DNA of 64,000 nt from Stenotrophomonas maltophilia (GTDB taxonomy: Bacteria; Pseudomonadota; Gammaproteobacteria; Xanthomonadales; Xanthomonadaceae), in assembly GCA_002364755.1 (NCBI GenBank), contig DEZI01000021.1, positions 62,001 to 126,000 on the forward strand, read 5' to 3'. Numbering within the stretch: the stretch's first letter is position 1; each line of letters opens with the position of its first letter. This document shows, in pieces, positions 43,629-51,583 of the stretch. Under the pieces are notes generated by a model. That model was not told the origin of the DNA and did not search any database. It saw nothing but the letters and a program-made list of their open reading frames with translations. The position numbers and the translations under genes are program-made.

Positions 43629-44228
43629 ATGCAGGCAATGATGCTGTTCACGTGCAACCGACGCCTTCTACCCGCCAATGCGGCTGCATTCGTTCTTGCG
43701 CTGGTTATCAGCTTCGCCCTGACCGCCTGCAAGGACACGACGGCGGACGCGACGACGGCCGGGGCCCCTGCAGCCGCGGCCCAGTCAGGTAACGCTGCCC
43801 CCGCAGCCCCGCCGGCAGCGCTCGCCGCACCCGGCGCGTCCACCTCGGCCGACGCCGATGCGGATGACTTCCCGGCCCCGCGCCCGGATGACTCATACAA
43901 GACGGCTACGCTGCGTCCGCAATACGCGACCTGCGTGAATGCTTCCGGCGGCGCGACGCCCGCTCTGCAGGCCTGTGGCGATGAGGAACTGCGCTACCAG
44001 GAAGACCGGTTGGCGGCGATTGTCGCAGAGCAGGTGGCCCGCCCGGACAGCAAGGCCAAGGATGACTGGATGGAGGCGCAGGCCGCGTGGTGGTCCGACA
44101 CCAACCGTTACTGCACGTCGGACCCCGGTACCGAAGGCCAGGGCCAGATGCTGGACGCACAGTCCTGCCGCATCAACCGCGTGGCCAACCGCGTGGACCA
44201 GTTGAACGCTTCGACCGATCAACCCTGA
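43629..44228 (+). CDS. LprI/DUF1311-like lipoprotein, candidate immunity protein 2
   Basis: A 199-residue lipoprotein with a long Ala/Pro/Ser-rich linker after the lipobox LTAC (Cys near residue 34). The C-terminal domain parallels the preceding gene: PQYATCVNASGG, DEELRYQEDRLA, KDDWMEAQAAWWSD, QMLDAQSCRINRVANRV. The identical DAQSCRINR stretch shows the two are paralogues. It starts 25 nt after the first gene and 40 nt before the effector, so the three form one transcription unit. Immunity is inferred. Confidence 0.77.
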   Translation: MQAMMLFTCNRRLLPANAAAFVLALVISFALTACKDTTADATTAGAPAAAAQSGNAAPAAPPAALAAPGASTSADADADDFPAPRPDDSYKTATLRPQYATCVNASGGATPALQACGDEELRYQEDRLAAIVAEQVARPDSKAKDDWMEAQAAWWSDTNRYCTSDPGTEGQGQMLDAQSCRINRVANRVDQLNASTDQP

Positions 44229-44268
44229 GCACCCCCTTCGAACCTCCAAACGCAAGGAGACCAGCAGC

Positions 44269-46668
44269 ATGGACGTGGTGACCGACGCAAAGAAGGCGAT
44301 GGACGGCTGGCACCGCGGCCAGACGTCCGCAAGCTACGAAACCAGCAACCGCGGCCCGGGCTGGATTTCCTCCGGAAAGGGCGACCATGGCGGCGTGTCC
44401 TATGGCACCTACCAGTTCGCCAGCGCAGTGGGCGGGGTGGACGAATACCTGGCGGGCTCGCGTTACGGCGCCGAATTCCGTGGCCTGGCACCGGCCACCC
44501 AGGCCTTCAATGATCGCTGGAAGGAGGTCGCCGACCGGGACCCGGGTGCCTTCGGTCGCGACCAGCACACCTTCATCCAGCACCAGTACTACGACAAGCA
44601 GCTTGCGCGCCTGAAGGATGCCGGGGTGGATCTGCACGGCCGTGGCCCAGCGGTGCAGGATGCCCTGTGGAGCACGTCGGTGCAGTACCGGAACATGACC
44701 CGCGGTGTCTTCGTCAACGGGCTGAAGCAGGCCTATGGCGATGGTTACAAGCTGTCTGAACTGAGTGATGAGCAGATCGTGCGCGCGGTGCAGGATTACA
44801 AGCACGACAACGTGCAAAGGCACTTCGAGAGTTCACCCACGCAATGGAATGCGCTGCGCGAACGCACGCTCAACGAGAAGGCGGATCTGGTCGGGCTGGC
44901 GCGTTACGAGCAGGTCAGCCGCCATCCGCAGGATTTCCAGGGCAAGACCTACGAACAGGCGTTCGGCGAGCCGCTGCACCGTGCGCGGGGCAGTCATGCC
45001 GTGCGCCCAGCGATGGCCGACGGCGTCCTGGTGCAGGGCGAGCACGGTGCCGAGGTGCAGTCCCTGCAGCAGAAGCTGGCGCAGGCCGGCTACACCGGCA
45101 AGGACGGCAAGGCGCTGAATCCCGATGGCGATTTCGGCGGCAATACCGAACACGCGGTGCGACAGTTCCAGAAGGCCCATGGGCTTGAGGAAGATGGCAA
45201 GGCCGGTCGCGATACGCTGGCCGCGCTGGGCGCGGGTACCCAGACGCGAGCAGCCGCGGACGATCGAAGCCACTCGCCGACGCCGACGCCGACGCCGACG
45301 CAGACGTCGGCCCCTGCGGCCGCTGCTGCCGCCCCCGGTGGGGGCCGCATCACCGTGGTCGAACCGTATGGCAACGTCACCAGCAATCGCACGCTGGCCC
45401 ATGGCATGAGCGGGGACGAGGCGTATCGCCTGCTGAAGATCCACCACCCCAACACCAACGCCGAAGCGGTGCGGACCGGCGATGCCAGCAAGGCCGATCG
45501 CCAGTCCGGCATGGTGGAAGGGGAGATGGAGAACATCCGCACCACCGGCGACAAGAACGGCATTCCGCTGGTGCGCAAGGACCTGATCCTGACCGACCGC
45601 CTGGCCAACCGCGATGTGATGATCCCCAACCCGGTGGCAGGCTACGTGGAGTTCCTGAAGGACCCCACCAACGGCATCCGCATCTACAGCCACCCGGCCG
45701 GCGATCCGCGTCGCGAGCTGGTCGGCCAGGTCATGCACGGTGCGGCTGGATCGTCGCCGTACAAGAACGGTGACTTCGTTGAATACGGCGCGCCGCTGGT
45801 CAAGCAGTCAAACGCTGGCACCAAGGCGGTGCACGCCCACATCGAGCTCGAGCCGGACCAGTACCGCCGCTACCTGGGCGACATGCTCAACGACCGCATC
45901 ACCCTGGGCGGCACGGTGCACGCGCAGGGCCCCGCCGCCGCGCAGGCCGCGCGCAGTGCGCAGCAGGCGCCGATGGCCGACGGCATGCTGGTGAAAGGCG
46001 AGCGGGGGGATGAGGTCAAGGCGCTGCAGGGCAGGCTGGCCGCGCTGGGTTACACCGCCGCCGACGGCAAAGCGCTGGGCGCCGATGGCATCTTCGGCAA
46101 GGACACGCTGGCTGCGGTCAAGCAGTTCCAGGCCAACAACGGCCTGGACGACGACGGCAAGGCCGGCCGCCTCACGTTGGCGCGCCTGCAGGATCCGGCT
46201 GCAGTGAAGGCCGGCGCGCAGACCACCGCCGCCCCGTCACGCACCGAGCCGGTGGCACCGGCCGCACCCGCCAGCATGCGTGACGCCGGGCATGTCGAGA
46301 ACCCGCGCTTCAACCAGGCGCTGGAGAAGCTGCAGGCGCTGCAGCAGCAGCGCACGCAGGCTGGGCTGAGCCCGCTGTTTGCCAACGCGCAGGAAACCGA
46401 ACGTGCCGCCGGCCAGCTGGCCTATGAGAGCAAGGTTGCCGGCATGCGCCAGATCGACCATGTGCTCGCGCGCCCGGATGGCACGGGCCTGTTCGCGGTG
46501 CAGGGCAATGTGGGCGACCCGGCTGCACAGCGCGCCTTCGTCGATCGCCAGCAGGCGGTGTCGCAGTCGGTGGAAGCCAGCACCCGGCAGAGTGCCGAGC
46601 TGGATACCCAGTTCAGCCCGCAGGTGCAGGCCCAGCAGGAGGAACAGGTGAAGGGGCGCGCGCTGTAA
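44269..46668 (+). CDS. X-T4SS effector: lysozyme-like, M23-like, two peptidoglycan-binding domains and XVIPCD
   Basis: A 799-residue antibacterial effector candidate. Residues ~1-235 resemble a lysozyme-like phage hydrolase (GDHGGVSYGTYQFAS). Residues ~254-318 and ~574-640 are PG_binding_1 repeats (LQQKLAQAGYTGKDGKAL and LQGRLAALGYTAADGKAL). A Pro-Thr linker (about residues 338-346) is followed at ~440-525 by an M23-like metallopeptidase segment (GQVMHG, GDFVEYGAPL, VHAHIEL). The C-terminal XVIPCD is at ~680-780 (MRQIDHVLARPDGTGLFAVQ). No signal peptide, as expected for T4SS delivery from the cytoplasm. Upstream LprI-like lipoproteins support the lysozyme call; the M23 call is weaker. Confidence 0.8.
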   Translation: MDVVTDAKKAMDGWHRGQTSASYETSNRGPGWISSGKGDHGGVSYGTYQFASAVGGVDEYLAGSRYGAEFRGLAPATQAFNDRWKEVADRDPGAFGRDQHTFIQHQYYDKQLARLKDAGVDLHGRGPAVQDALWSTSVQYRNMTRGVFVNGLKQAYGDGYKLSELSDEQIVRAVQDYKHDNVQRHFESSPTQWNALRERTLNEKADLVGLARYEQVSRHPQDFQGKTYEQAFGEPLHRARGSHAVRPAMADGVLVQGEHGAEVQSLQQKLAQAGYTGKDGKALNPDGDFGGNTEHAVRQFQKAHGLEEDGKAGRDTLAALGAGTQTRAAADDRSHSPTPTPTPTQTSAPAAAAAAPGGGRITVVEPYGNVTSNRTLAHGMSGDEAYRLLKIHHPNTNAEAVRTGDASKADRQSGMVEGEMENIRTTGDKNGIPLVRKDLILTDRLANRDVMIPNPVAGYVEFLKDPTNGIRIYSHPAGDPRRELVGQVMHGAAGSSPYKNGDFVEYGAPLVKQSNAGTKAVHAHIELEPDQYRRYLGDMLNDRITLGGTVHAQGPAAAQAARSAQQAPMADGMLVKGERGDEVKALQGRLAALGYTAADGKALGADGIFGKDTLAAVKQFQANNGLDDDGKAGRLTLARLQDPAAVKAGAQTTAAPSRTEPVAPAAPASMRDAGHVENPRFNQALEKLQALQQQRTQAGLSPLFANAQETERAAGQLAYESKVAGMRQIDHVLARPDGTGLFAVQGNVGDPAAQRAFVDRQQAVSQSVEASTRQSAELDTQFSPQVQAQQEEQVKGRAL

Positions 46669-46716
46669 CGCTGTTGAAAAGGCAGGCCCCGGAATGTCCC
46701 GGGGCCTGTCGTGAGC

Positions 46717-48498
46717 TTACGCCATCATGGCTCGCGGGCCGTGCTGCTGGGTCTGCTGGTCGATCCGCTGCTGCTCGCGCTGCTGGTCGCTTGCCTGCAG
46801 GGCGCGCTCGCTGTTTTCCTGCACGCTCTGGCCCATCGCCTCGGCCGTGGACACCGGCGCGGAATTGCGGTTCAACGCGCTTTCGTCGCGCATCGCATTG
46901 GCCTGCACGGCGCGCGCCATCGAGCCATCCTGGTTGAGCTCCACCCGGTCGATCTTCCACATCCCGGCCCGGGTCGCTTCCACGGTGAGGGCGGCGGCCA
47001 GCTTCTCGCTGTGTTCGCCGGACGGCAGCCCGCGCGCTTCCTCGGCGAACTTCACCTGCACCAGCGTCTCGGTGTACAGCCAGTTCTGCGGGCTTCGCGG
47101 GTCGGACATCGGGTACACCGTCTCGCGCGCCGGATCGGCGGCGGTCTGCTGTCCCGGGTTCTGGCCCTGGCCCTGCGCCCGCTGCTGCACTTCGCTGGCG
47201 AGTGCCTGGCGGGTGTCCGCATCGGCGATGCCGGTGGCGGGCAGGCCGTGCTGCTGCTGGAACGTGTTGATGGCATGGCGGCTGCCAGTGCCCAGGTAGC
47301 CATCGCTGGCAATGGCCTGGCCCTTGGCATCGGTCAGCCCCAGCGCGGCCAGGTTGCCCTGCAGTTCGCGCGCTTCGCGGTCGATGGCGGTCAGCGTGTC
47401 ACGGCCGGCCTTGCCGTCCACCGGATCGAGGTTGTGCGCGCGCTGGAACGCTTCCACCGCCTGGCGGGTGCTGGCATCGAAGCGGCGGTCGGGGTTCAGC
47501 GTCTGCTGGCCGTCCGCGCTGGCAAAGCCGAGCGCCACCAGGTTGTTCTCCAGCTTCAGCACCTCGCGGCCGCTGGAGCCTTCCTTCAGCGTCTGCGAAG
47601 CAGCCTGCTGCCGCGGCGCGCCGATCTGGCCCAGCGCCACCTGGATGTCGGCATCGTTCTGCTCGCCGGCGGGCGAGAAGTCGCGGCTGCTCACCTTGGC
47701 GTGGGCGCGGTCCATCGCGTCCTTGTTGTTGGCGTAGGCGTCTTCGTAGCGCACAGCGATGTCACCGGCCTTGGGCGCATCGAAATACTGGTAGGTCTCG
47801 CGGATCTGGCCCGCCTTGGCGCGCAGCGCCTCGTAGTCACCGCCTTCTTCCAGCACCTTCTGCAGCTTGGGCAGCTGGCTGGGCAGCTGGTTGGCGGTCT
47901 TGGCGATCAGGCTGATCGCTTCGAAGCGGTTTTCCTCGGCGATGTTGCTGCCATGCGTGTCCACCATCGTCATACCAGTCTGGGTGGCGTTGCGCACCTG
48001 CGGGTAATCGATGTTGGCGTGGATCCACTGCTTGCCTTCGGCCGACCCCGCCCAGGCATTGATGCTGTCGCGGGTGTTGGTGTCGATGAATTCGATCGAG
48101 CTGCGCCCGCTGAGGCCATTGCCGTGGCTGAGCAGGTCGCGGCGCAGGTCGGCGTGGTCCTGGGTGAAGGGCAGGTTGTGAGCCTTCGCATAGGAGCTGG
48201 CCTGTTCGATCACTGCATCGACATAGGTGGTCTCGCCCGGTTTCAGAGCGTGCCCGTCGATGGCGCCCAGCGCCCATTCGCCACGCTGGCCGAAGTCGAC
48301 CTGGATCGCGCCCAGGCTGTAACCGCTGTTCTGTGCGACCCGGCTGACGGTGCCCCAGTGCGGTTCGCTCACGCCCTGTGTGATGCCGGCGATGGCCAGG
48401 TGGTAGGACGCCGGGCCGCCCTCGGTGCCGCGGCCGACCGCGAAGTACACCGCGCCGGAGGTGGCATCCAGGTCGTGGGTGTCGATATTGGTAGGCAT
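46717..48498 (-). CDS. X-T4SS effector: lysozyme-like domain, two peptidoglycan-binding domains and XVIPCD
   Basis: A 593-residue effector candidate convergent with the 799-residue one (48 nt between stops). The N-terminal ~290 residues look lysozyme-like (NSGYSLGAIQVDFGQRGEWA). PG_binding_1 repeats follow at ~303-368 and ~372-430 (LQGNLAALGLTDAKGQAI). The C-terminal XVIPCD is at ~468-575 (MWKIDRVELNQDGSMARAV, then Gln-rich end). No signal peptide. The gene just upstream encodes an exported LprI-type protein, the likely cognate immunity. Catalytic residues cannot be assigned confidently by eye. Confidence 0.8.
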   Translation of the reverse strand: MPTNIDTHDLDATSGAVYFAVGRGTEGGPASYHLAIAGITQGVSEPHWGTVSRVAQNSGYSLGAIQVDFGQRGEWALGAIDGHALKPGETTYVDAVIEQASSYAKAHNLPFTQDHADLRRDLLSHGNGLSGRSSIEFIDTNTRDSINAWAGSAEGKQWIHANIDYPQVRNATQTGMTMVDTHGSNIAEENRFEAISLIAKTANQLPSQLPKLQKVLEEGGDYEALRAKAGQIRETYQYFDAPKAGDIAVRYEDAYANNKDAMDRAHAKVSSRDFSPAGEQNDADIQVALGQIGAPRQQAASQTLKEGSSGREVLKLENNLVALGFASADGQQTLNPDRRFDASTRQAVEAFQRAHNLDPVDGKAGRDTLTAIDREARELQGNLAALGLTDAKGQAIASDGYLGTGSRHAINTFQQQHGLPATGIADADTRQALASEVQQRAQGQGQNPGQQTAADPARETVYPMSDPRSPQNWLYTETLVQVKFAEEARGLPSGEHSEKLAAALTVEATRAGMWKIDRVELNQDGSMARAVQANAMRDESALNRNSAPVSTAEAMGQSVQENSERALQASDQQREQQRIDQQTQQHGPRAMMA

Positions 48499-48541
48499 CT
48501 TCTACATCCTTGTGCAGGGGGAGGGCATGCCCTCCCGAAGG

Positions 48542-48961
48542 TCAGTCCAGCAGCTGCAGGTAGGCCTGGAGCTGGTCCGCACGTGCGCTCAGGCGCATCG
48601 CGTCGTTCAATCCGCTCTGCAGGTTGCCCGGCTGCGAATCGTCGTACAGCGCGGTCTCCAGTTCGCCATCGCGGCTGCGCGACTGCAGCCAAGCGCGTTG
48701 CGCGTTCACCAGCCTGGTCTTTTTGGCGCCGCTCAGTTTGGCCTGCAGCTGCTTGTAGGCCTGGTTCAGGCGCTGGTCCTGGCGGTTGGTTTCCGAGGAC
48801 AGGCACGCGGCCTGCTCGATCGCCCCCTGCGCCTTGTCCCTGCAGGCGGTGAAGGTCGGGCTCAGCCCGGTCGCGGCCGGTGCCGCAGTCGCCGTGCCGA
48901 CGGCCAGGGCAGCCACGACCAGTGCTGCGGCGAGGGTGTTGCTCATACGCTTGTGCTGCAT
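48542..48961 (-). CDS. LprI/DUF1311 family protein, candidate immunity protein 3
   Basis: A 139-residue exported protein with a cleavable signal peptide (NTLAAALVVAALAVGTATAA), not a lipoprotein. The mature domain has the clear DUF1311/LprI pattern: TACRDKAQGAIEQAACLSSE, RQDQRLNQAYKQLQAKL, KTRLVNAQRAWLQSRSRDG. LprI proteins inhibit lysozyme, which suits a partner of the lysozyme-like effector 43 nt downstream. Of several close starts the ATG at 48961 has GGAG 6 nt upstream. Immunity function is inferred. Confidence 0.8.
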   Translation of the reverse strand: MQHKRMSNTLAAALVVAALAVGTATAAPAATGLSPTFTACRDKAQGAIEQAACLSSETNRQDQRLNQAYKQLQAKLSGAKKTRLVNAQRAWLQSRSRDGELETALYDDSQPGNLQSGLNDAMRLSARADQLQAYLQLLD

Positions 48962-49207
48962 CATCTGCTCCACACGTCCAATCCATTGCGAGCGCGGGAC
49001 TATAGCGGCGTCAACATTCCGACACCGTCAACGGAGGGCGATAACTGTGGCCGGTTGCTCAGGATGATGGGTCTGGATCGGCCTGGCCTTCAGGCAGGCC
49101 GCGCCGGTGCCGTTTCCCAGCGCCCAAGGCCCGCCCGGCGCCATTCAGCCGCCCGGTGTAAACTATTGATCTCACTGGCAATGCCAGTCTCCACGATCAA
49201 CACCCCG

Positions 49208-50212
49208 ATGACGTCCGCCACCGCCCGTTACGCCGATTCCCTGCGCCTGTCCGTTGCCCCCATGATGGATTGGACGGACCGCCACTGCCGCGTGTTCCAC
49301 CGCGTACTGGCGCCGGGTGCCCGGCTGTACACCGAGATGGTGCACGCCAACGCCGTCATCCACGGCGACCGCGAGCGCCTGCTCGGCTTCGACGGCAGCG
49401 AACAGCCGCTGGCCCTGCAGCTGGGCGGCAGCGATCCGGCCCTGCTGGCGCAGGCCGCGCGCATCGCCGCCGACTGGGGCTACGACGAGGTCAACCTCAA
49501 CTGCGGCTGCCCGTCCGACCGCGTGCAGGCCGGGCGCTTCGGTGCCTGCCTGATGCGCGAACCGGCGCTGGTGGCCGAGTGCGTGGCGGCGATGGTTGCG
49601 GCGGTGGACATCCCGGTGACGGTCAAGTGCCGCCTGGGCGTGGACGAGGACAACGAGTACGACGTGTTCGCCAGCTTCGTCGACCGCCAGGTCGCCGCCG
49701 GTGCCGCCATGGTCGTGGTCCACGCGCGCAACGCCTGGCTGAAAGGCCTGTCGCCGAAGGAGAACCGCGAGGTTCCGCCGCTGAAGTACGACTGGGCCCA
49801 CCGCCTGAAGCAGGAGCGCCCGGCGCTGCCGGTGGTCATCAACGGTGGCCTGGCCACGGTGGAGGCCGTGCAGGCCCAGGCCGCGCATGTCGATGGCGTC
49901 ATGCTCGGCCGCGCCGCGTACCACGACCCCTACCTGCTGCATCAGCTGGAGGCGCTGCACACCGGCGCCGCGCTGCGCCCGCGTGGCGAACTGCTGCGCG
50001 CGATGCGCCCCTACATCGAGGCTCGCCTGGGCGAGGGCCTGGCCCTGAAGCACATCACCCGCCACCTGCTGGGCCTGTTCCACGGCCAGCCGGGCGGTCG
50101 CGCGTTCCGCCAGGTGCTGAGCGAGGGCGCACACCGCCCCAGCGCCGACTGGGCGCTGATCGAGCAGGCGCTGGCGGTCACCGAGCGCGAGGCCGATCGC
50201 GCCGCAGCGTGA
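49208..50212 (+). CDS. dusA: tRNA-dihydrouridine synthase A
   Basis: FMN-dependent enzyme reducing uridines in the tRNA D-loop; 334 residues. DusA signatures are LSVAPMMDWTDRHCR, LYTEMVHANAVIHGDR, EVNLNCGCPSDRVQAG with the catalytic Cys, and VDEDNEYDVFASFVDRQ. The DWTDRHCR form is specific to DusA. The ATG at 49208 is chosen; 49181 is in frame and also possible, and neither has a strong ribosome site. The open frame extends far upstream over the immunity gene without meaning. Right-hand boundary of the effector cluster. Confidence 0.94.
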   Translation: MTSATARYADSLRLSVAPMMDWTDRHCRVFHRVLAPGARLYTEMVHANAVIHGDRERLLGFDGSEQPLALQLGGSDPALLAQAARIAADWGYDEVNLNCGCPSDRVQAGRFGACLMREPALVAECVAAMVAAVDIPVTVKCRLGVDEDNEYDVFASFVDRQVAAGAAMVVVHARNAWLKGLSPKENREVPPLKYDWAHRLKQERPALPVVINGGLATVEAVQAQAAHVDGVMLGRAAYHDPYLLHQLEALHTGAALRPRGELLRAMRPYIEARLGEGLALKHITRHLLGLFHGQPGGRAFRQVLSEGAHRPSADWALIEQALAVTEREADRAAA

Positions 50213-50425
50213 TTTCAGTCACATTGCTGACTTGACAAGGCCTGGGGATTCGTCCTGAATGTTCACTTAGATGAACGACGCCGGAGGGCACCCGGAAAAG
50301 TTCAGATCGGATTCACCGCGCCAAACCAATCATTTGCAAAGGAAATGTAAAGGCCGGGTCCCGTATCCGGCGCTCCGGATTTACGACTTTTGAACGAATC
50401 GCCGTGCTCGGCTAGGATCGCATCG

Positions 50426-50806
50426 ATGTCTTCCGCCCCCTTCCACCGCCGCATTGCCCTGGCCACCTGCGTGGTCCTGGCCGCTGCCCCCCTTTCTGCA
50501 GCGATGGCCCAGCAGCCACCGCGCGGTGGTGGCGAGCCTCGGGCAGCCATGCGCGCGGACATGATGGATCGTGGTGGCCGTGGCGACGACCGTTCGCTGT
50601 CCGATGCCGTGCGCAGCGTGCAGCGCTCCACCGGTGGCCACATCCTCGGCGCCGAACGGGTGCAGTTCGATGGGCGGGACATTCGTCGCGTGAAATACAT
50701 GGATGACCGGGGCCGGGTCCGCTACATGGACGATCCCGCTCCGGCACGTTCACAGCCGCGCACGCCGCGGCAGGATATGTCATCACTACGCGGCGATAAC
50801 CCCTGA
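50426..50806 (+). CDS. Small secreted protein upstream of phoPQ
   Basis: A 126-residue exported protein: signal peptide HRRIALATCVVLAAAPLSAA, then a Gly/Arg/Met-rich stretch, then a compact region (SLSDAVRSVQRSTGGHILGA, then FDGRDIRRVKYMDDRGRVRYM) faintly like a PepSY unit. I do not assign a function. It lies 71 nt upstream of phoP on the same strand and may be part of the phoPQ transcript, making it a candidate accessory protein of the sensor. The ATG at 50426 starts the signal peptide. Confidence 0.7.
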   Translation: MSSAPFHRRIALATCVVLAAAPLSAAMAQQPPRGGGEPRAAMRADMMDRGGRGDDRSLSDAVRSVQRSTGGHILGAERVQFDGRDIRRVKYMDDRGRVRYMDDPAPARSQPRTPRQDMSSLRGDNP

Positions 50807-50877
50807 ACAGGGATAGTTGCCGTAATACACCGTACCCACAGGCCTCCGGGCCACACCCAGGACACTAGGGAGAGTTC

Positions 50878-51561
50878 ATGCGTATCCTTCTGGTCGAAGA
50901 CGAAGCCCCGCTGCGTGAGACCCTGGCAGCCCGGCTCAAGCGCGAAGGTTTTGCCGTCGATGCCGCACAGGACGGTGAGGAAGGCCTCTACATGGGCCGC
51001 GAAGTACCGTTCGACGTCGGCATCATCGACCTGGGCCTGCCCAAGATGTCGGGCATGGAGCTGATCAAGGCCCTGCGCGACGAGGGCAAGAAGTTCCCGG
51101 TGCTGATCCTGACCGCGCGTTCGAGCTGGCAGGACAAGGTCGAAGGCCTCAAGCAGGGCGCCGACGATTACCTGGTCAAGCCGTTCCATGTGGAAGAGCT
51201 GCTGGCCCGCGTCAACGCGCTGCTGCGACGCGCCGCCGGCTGGAGCAAGCCGACTCTGGAATGCGGTCCGGTTGCCCTGGACCTGGCAGCACAGACGGTC
51301 AGCGTTGCCGGCAGCAATGTCGACCTGACCAGCTACGAGTACAAGGTGCTGGAATACCTGATGATGCATGCCGGTGAACTGGTCTCCAAGGCCGACCTCA
51401 CCGAGCACATCTACCAGCAGGATTTCGACCGCGACTCGAACGTGCTGGAAGTCTTCATCGGCCGCCTGCGCAAGAAGCTGGACCCGGATGGCGAACTGAA
51501 GCCGATCGAGACCGTGCGTGGCCGCGGCTACCGTTTCGCGATCCCGCGCAACGAGGGCTGA
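50878..51561 (+). CDS. phoP: Response regulator PhoP
   Basis: OmpR-family regulator of 227 residues. Receiver domain with phosphorylation site Asp51 (IIDLGLPKMSG), acidic pocket VEDE at the N-terminus and Lys in LVKPFH. The C-terminal winged helix has SYEYKVLEYLMMHAGELVSK and FIGRLRKKLDPDGELKPIET. The PhoP call, as opposed to other OmpR members, rests on the DFDRDSNVLEVFIGRLRKKL stretch and the partner kinase. It starts after AGGGAGAG and is followed after 22 nt by phoQ. Confidence 0.9.
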   Translation: MRILLVEDEAPLRETLAARLKREGFAVDAAQDGEEGLYMGREVPFDVGIIDLGLPKMSGMELIKALRDEGKKFPVLILTARSSWQDKVEGLKQGADDYLVKPFHVEELLARVNALLRRAAGWSKPTLECGPVALDLAAQTVSVAGSNVDLTSYEYKVLEYLMMHAGELVSKADLTEHIYQQDFDRDSNVLEVFIGRLRKKLDPDGELKPIETVRGRGYRFAIPRNEG

Positions 51562-51583
51562 GCCTTCCACAAGGCGATAAACG

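Noticed and set aside
45275..45305. Tandem hexanucleotide repeat as a regulatory or CRISPR-like array
   Set aside because: It encodes the Pro-Thr linker of the effector. No CRISPR repeat-spacer array exists in the window.
43136..48961. Type VI secretion cargo
   Set aside because: Peptidoglycan-binding effectors also occur with T6SS, but no VgrG, PAAR, Hcp or adaptor gene is present and both effectors carry the XVIPCD tag.
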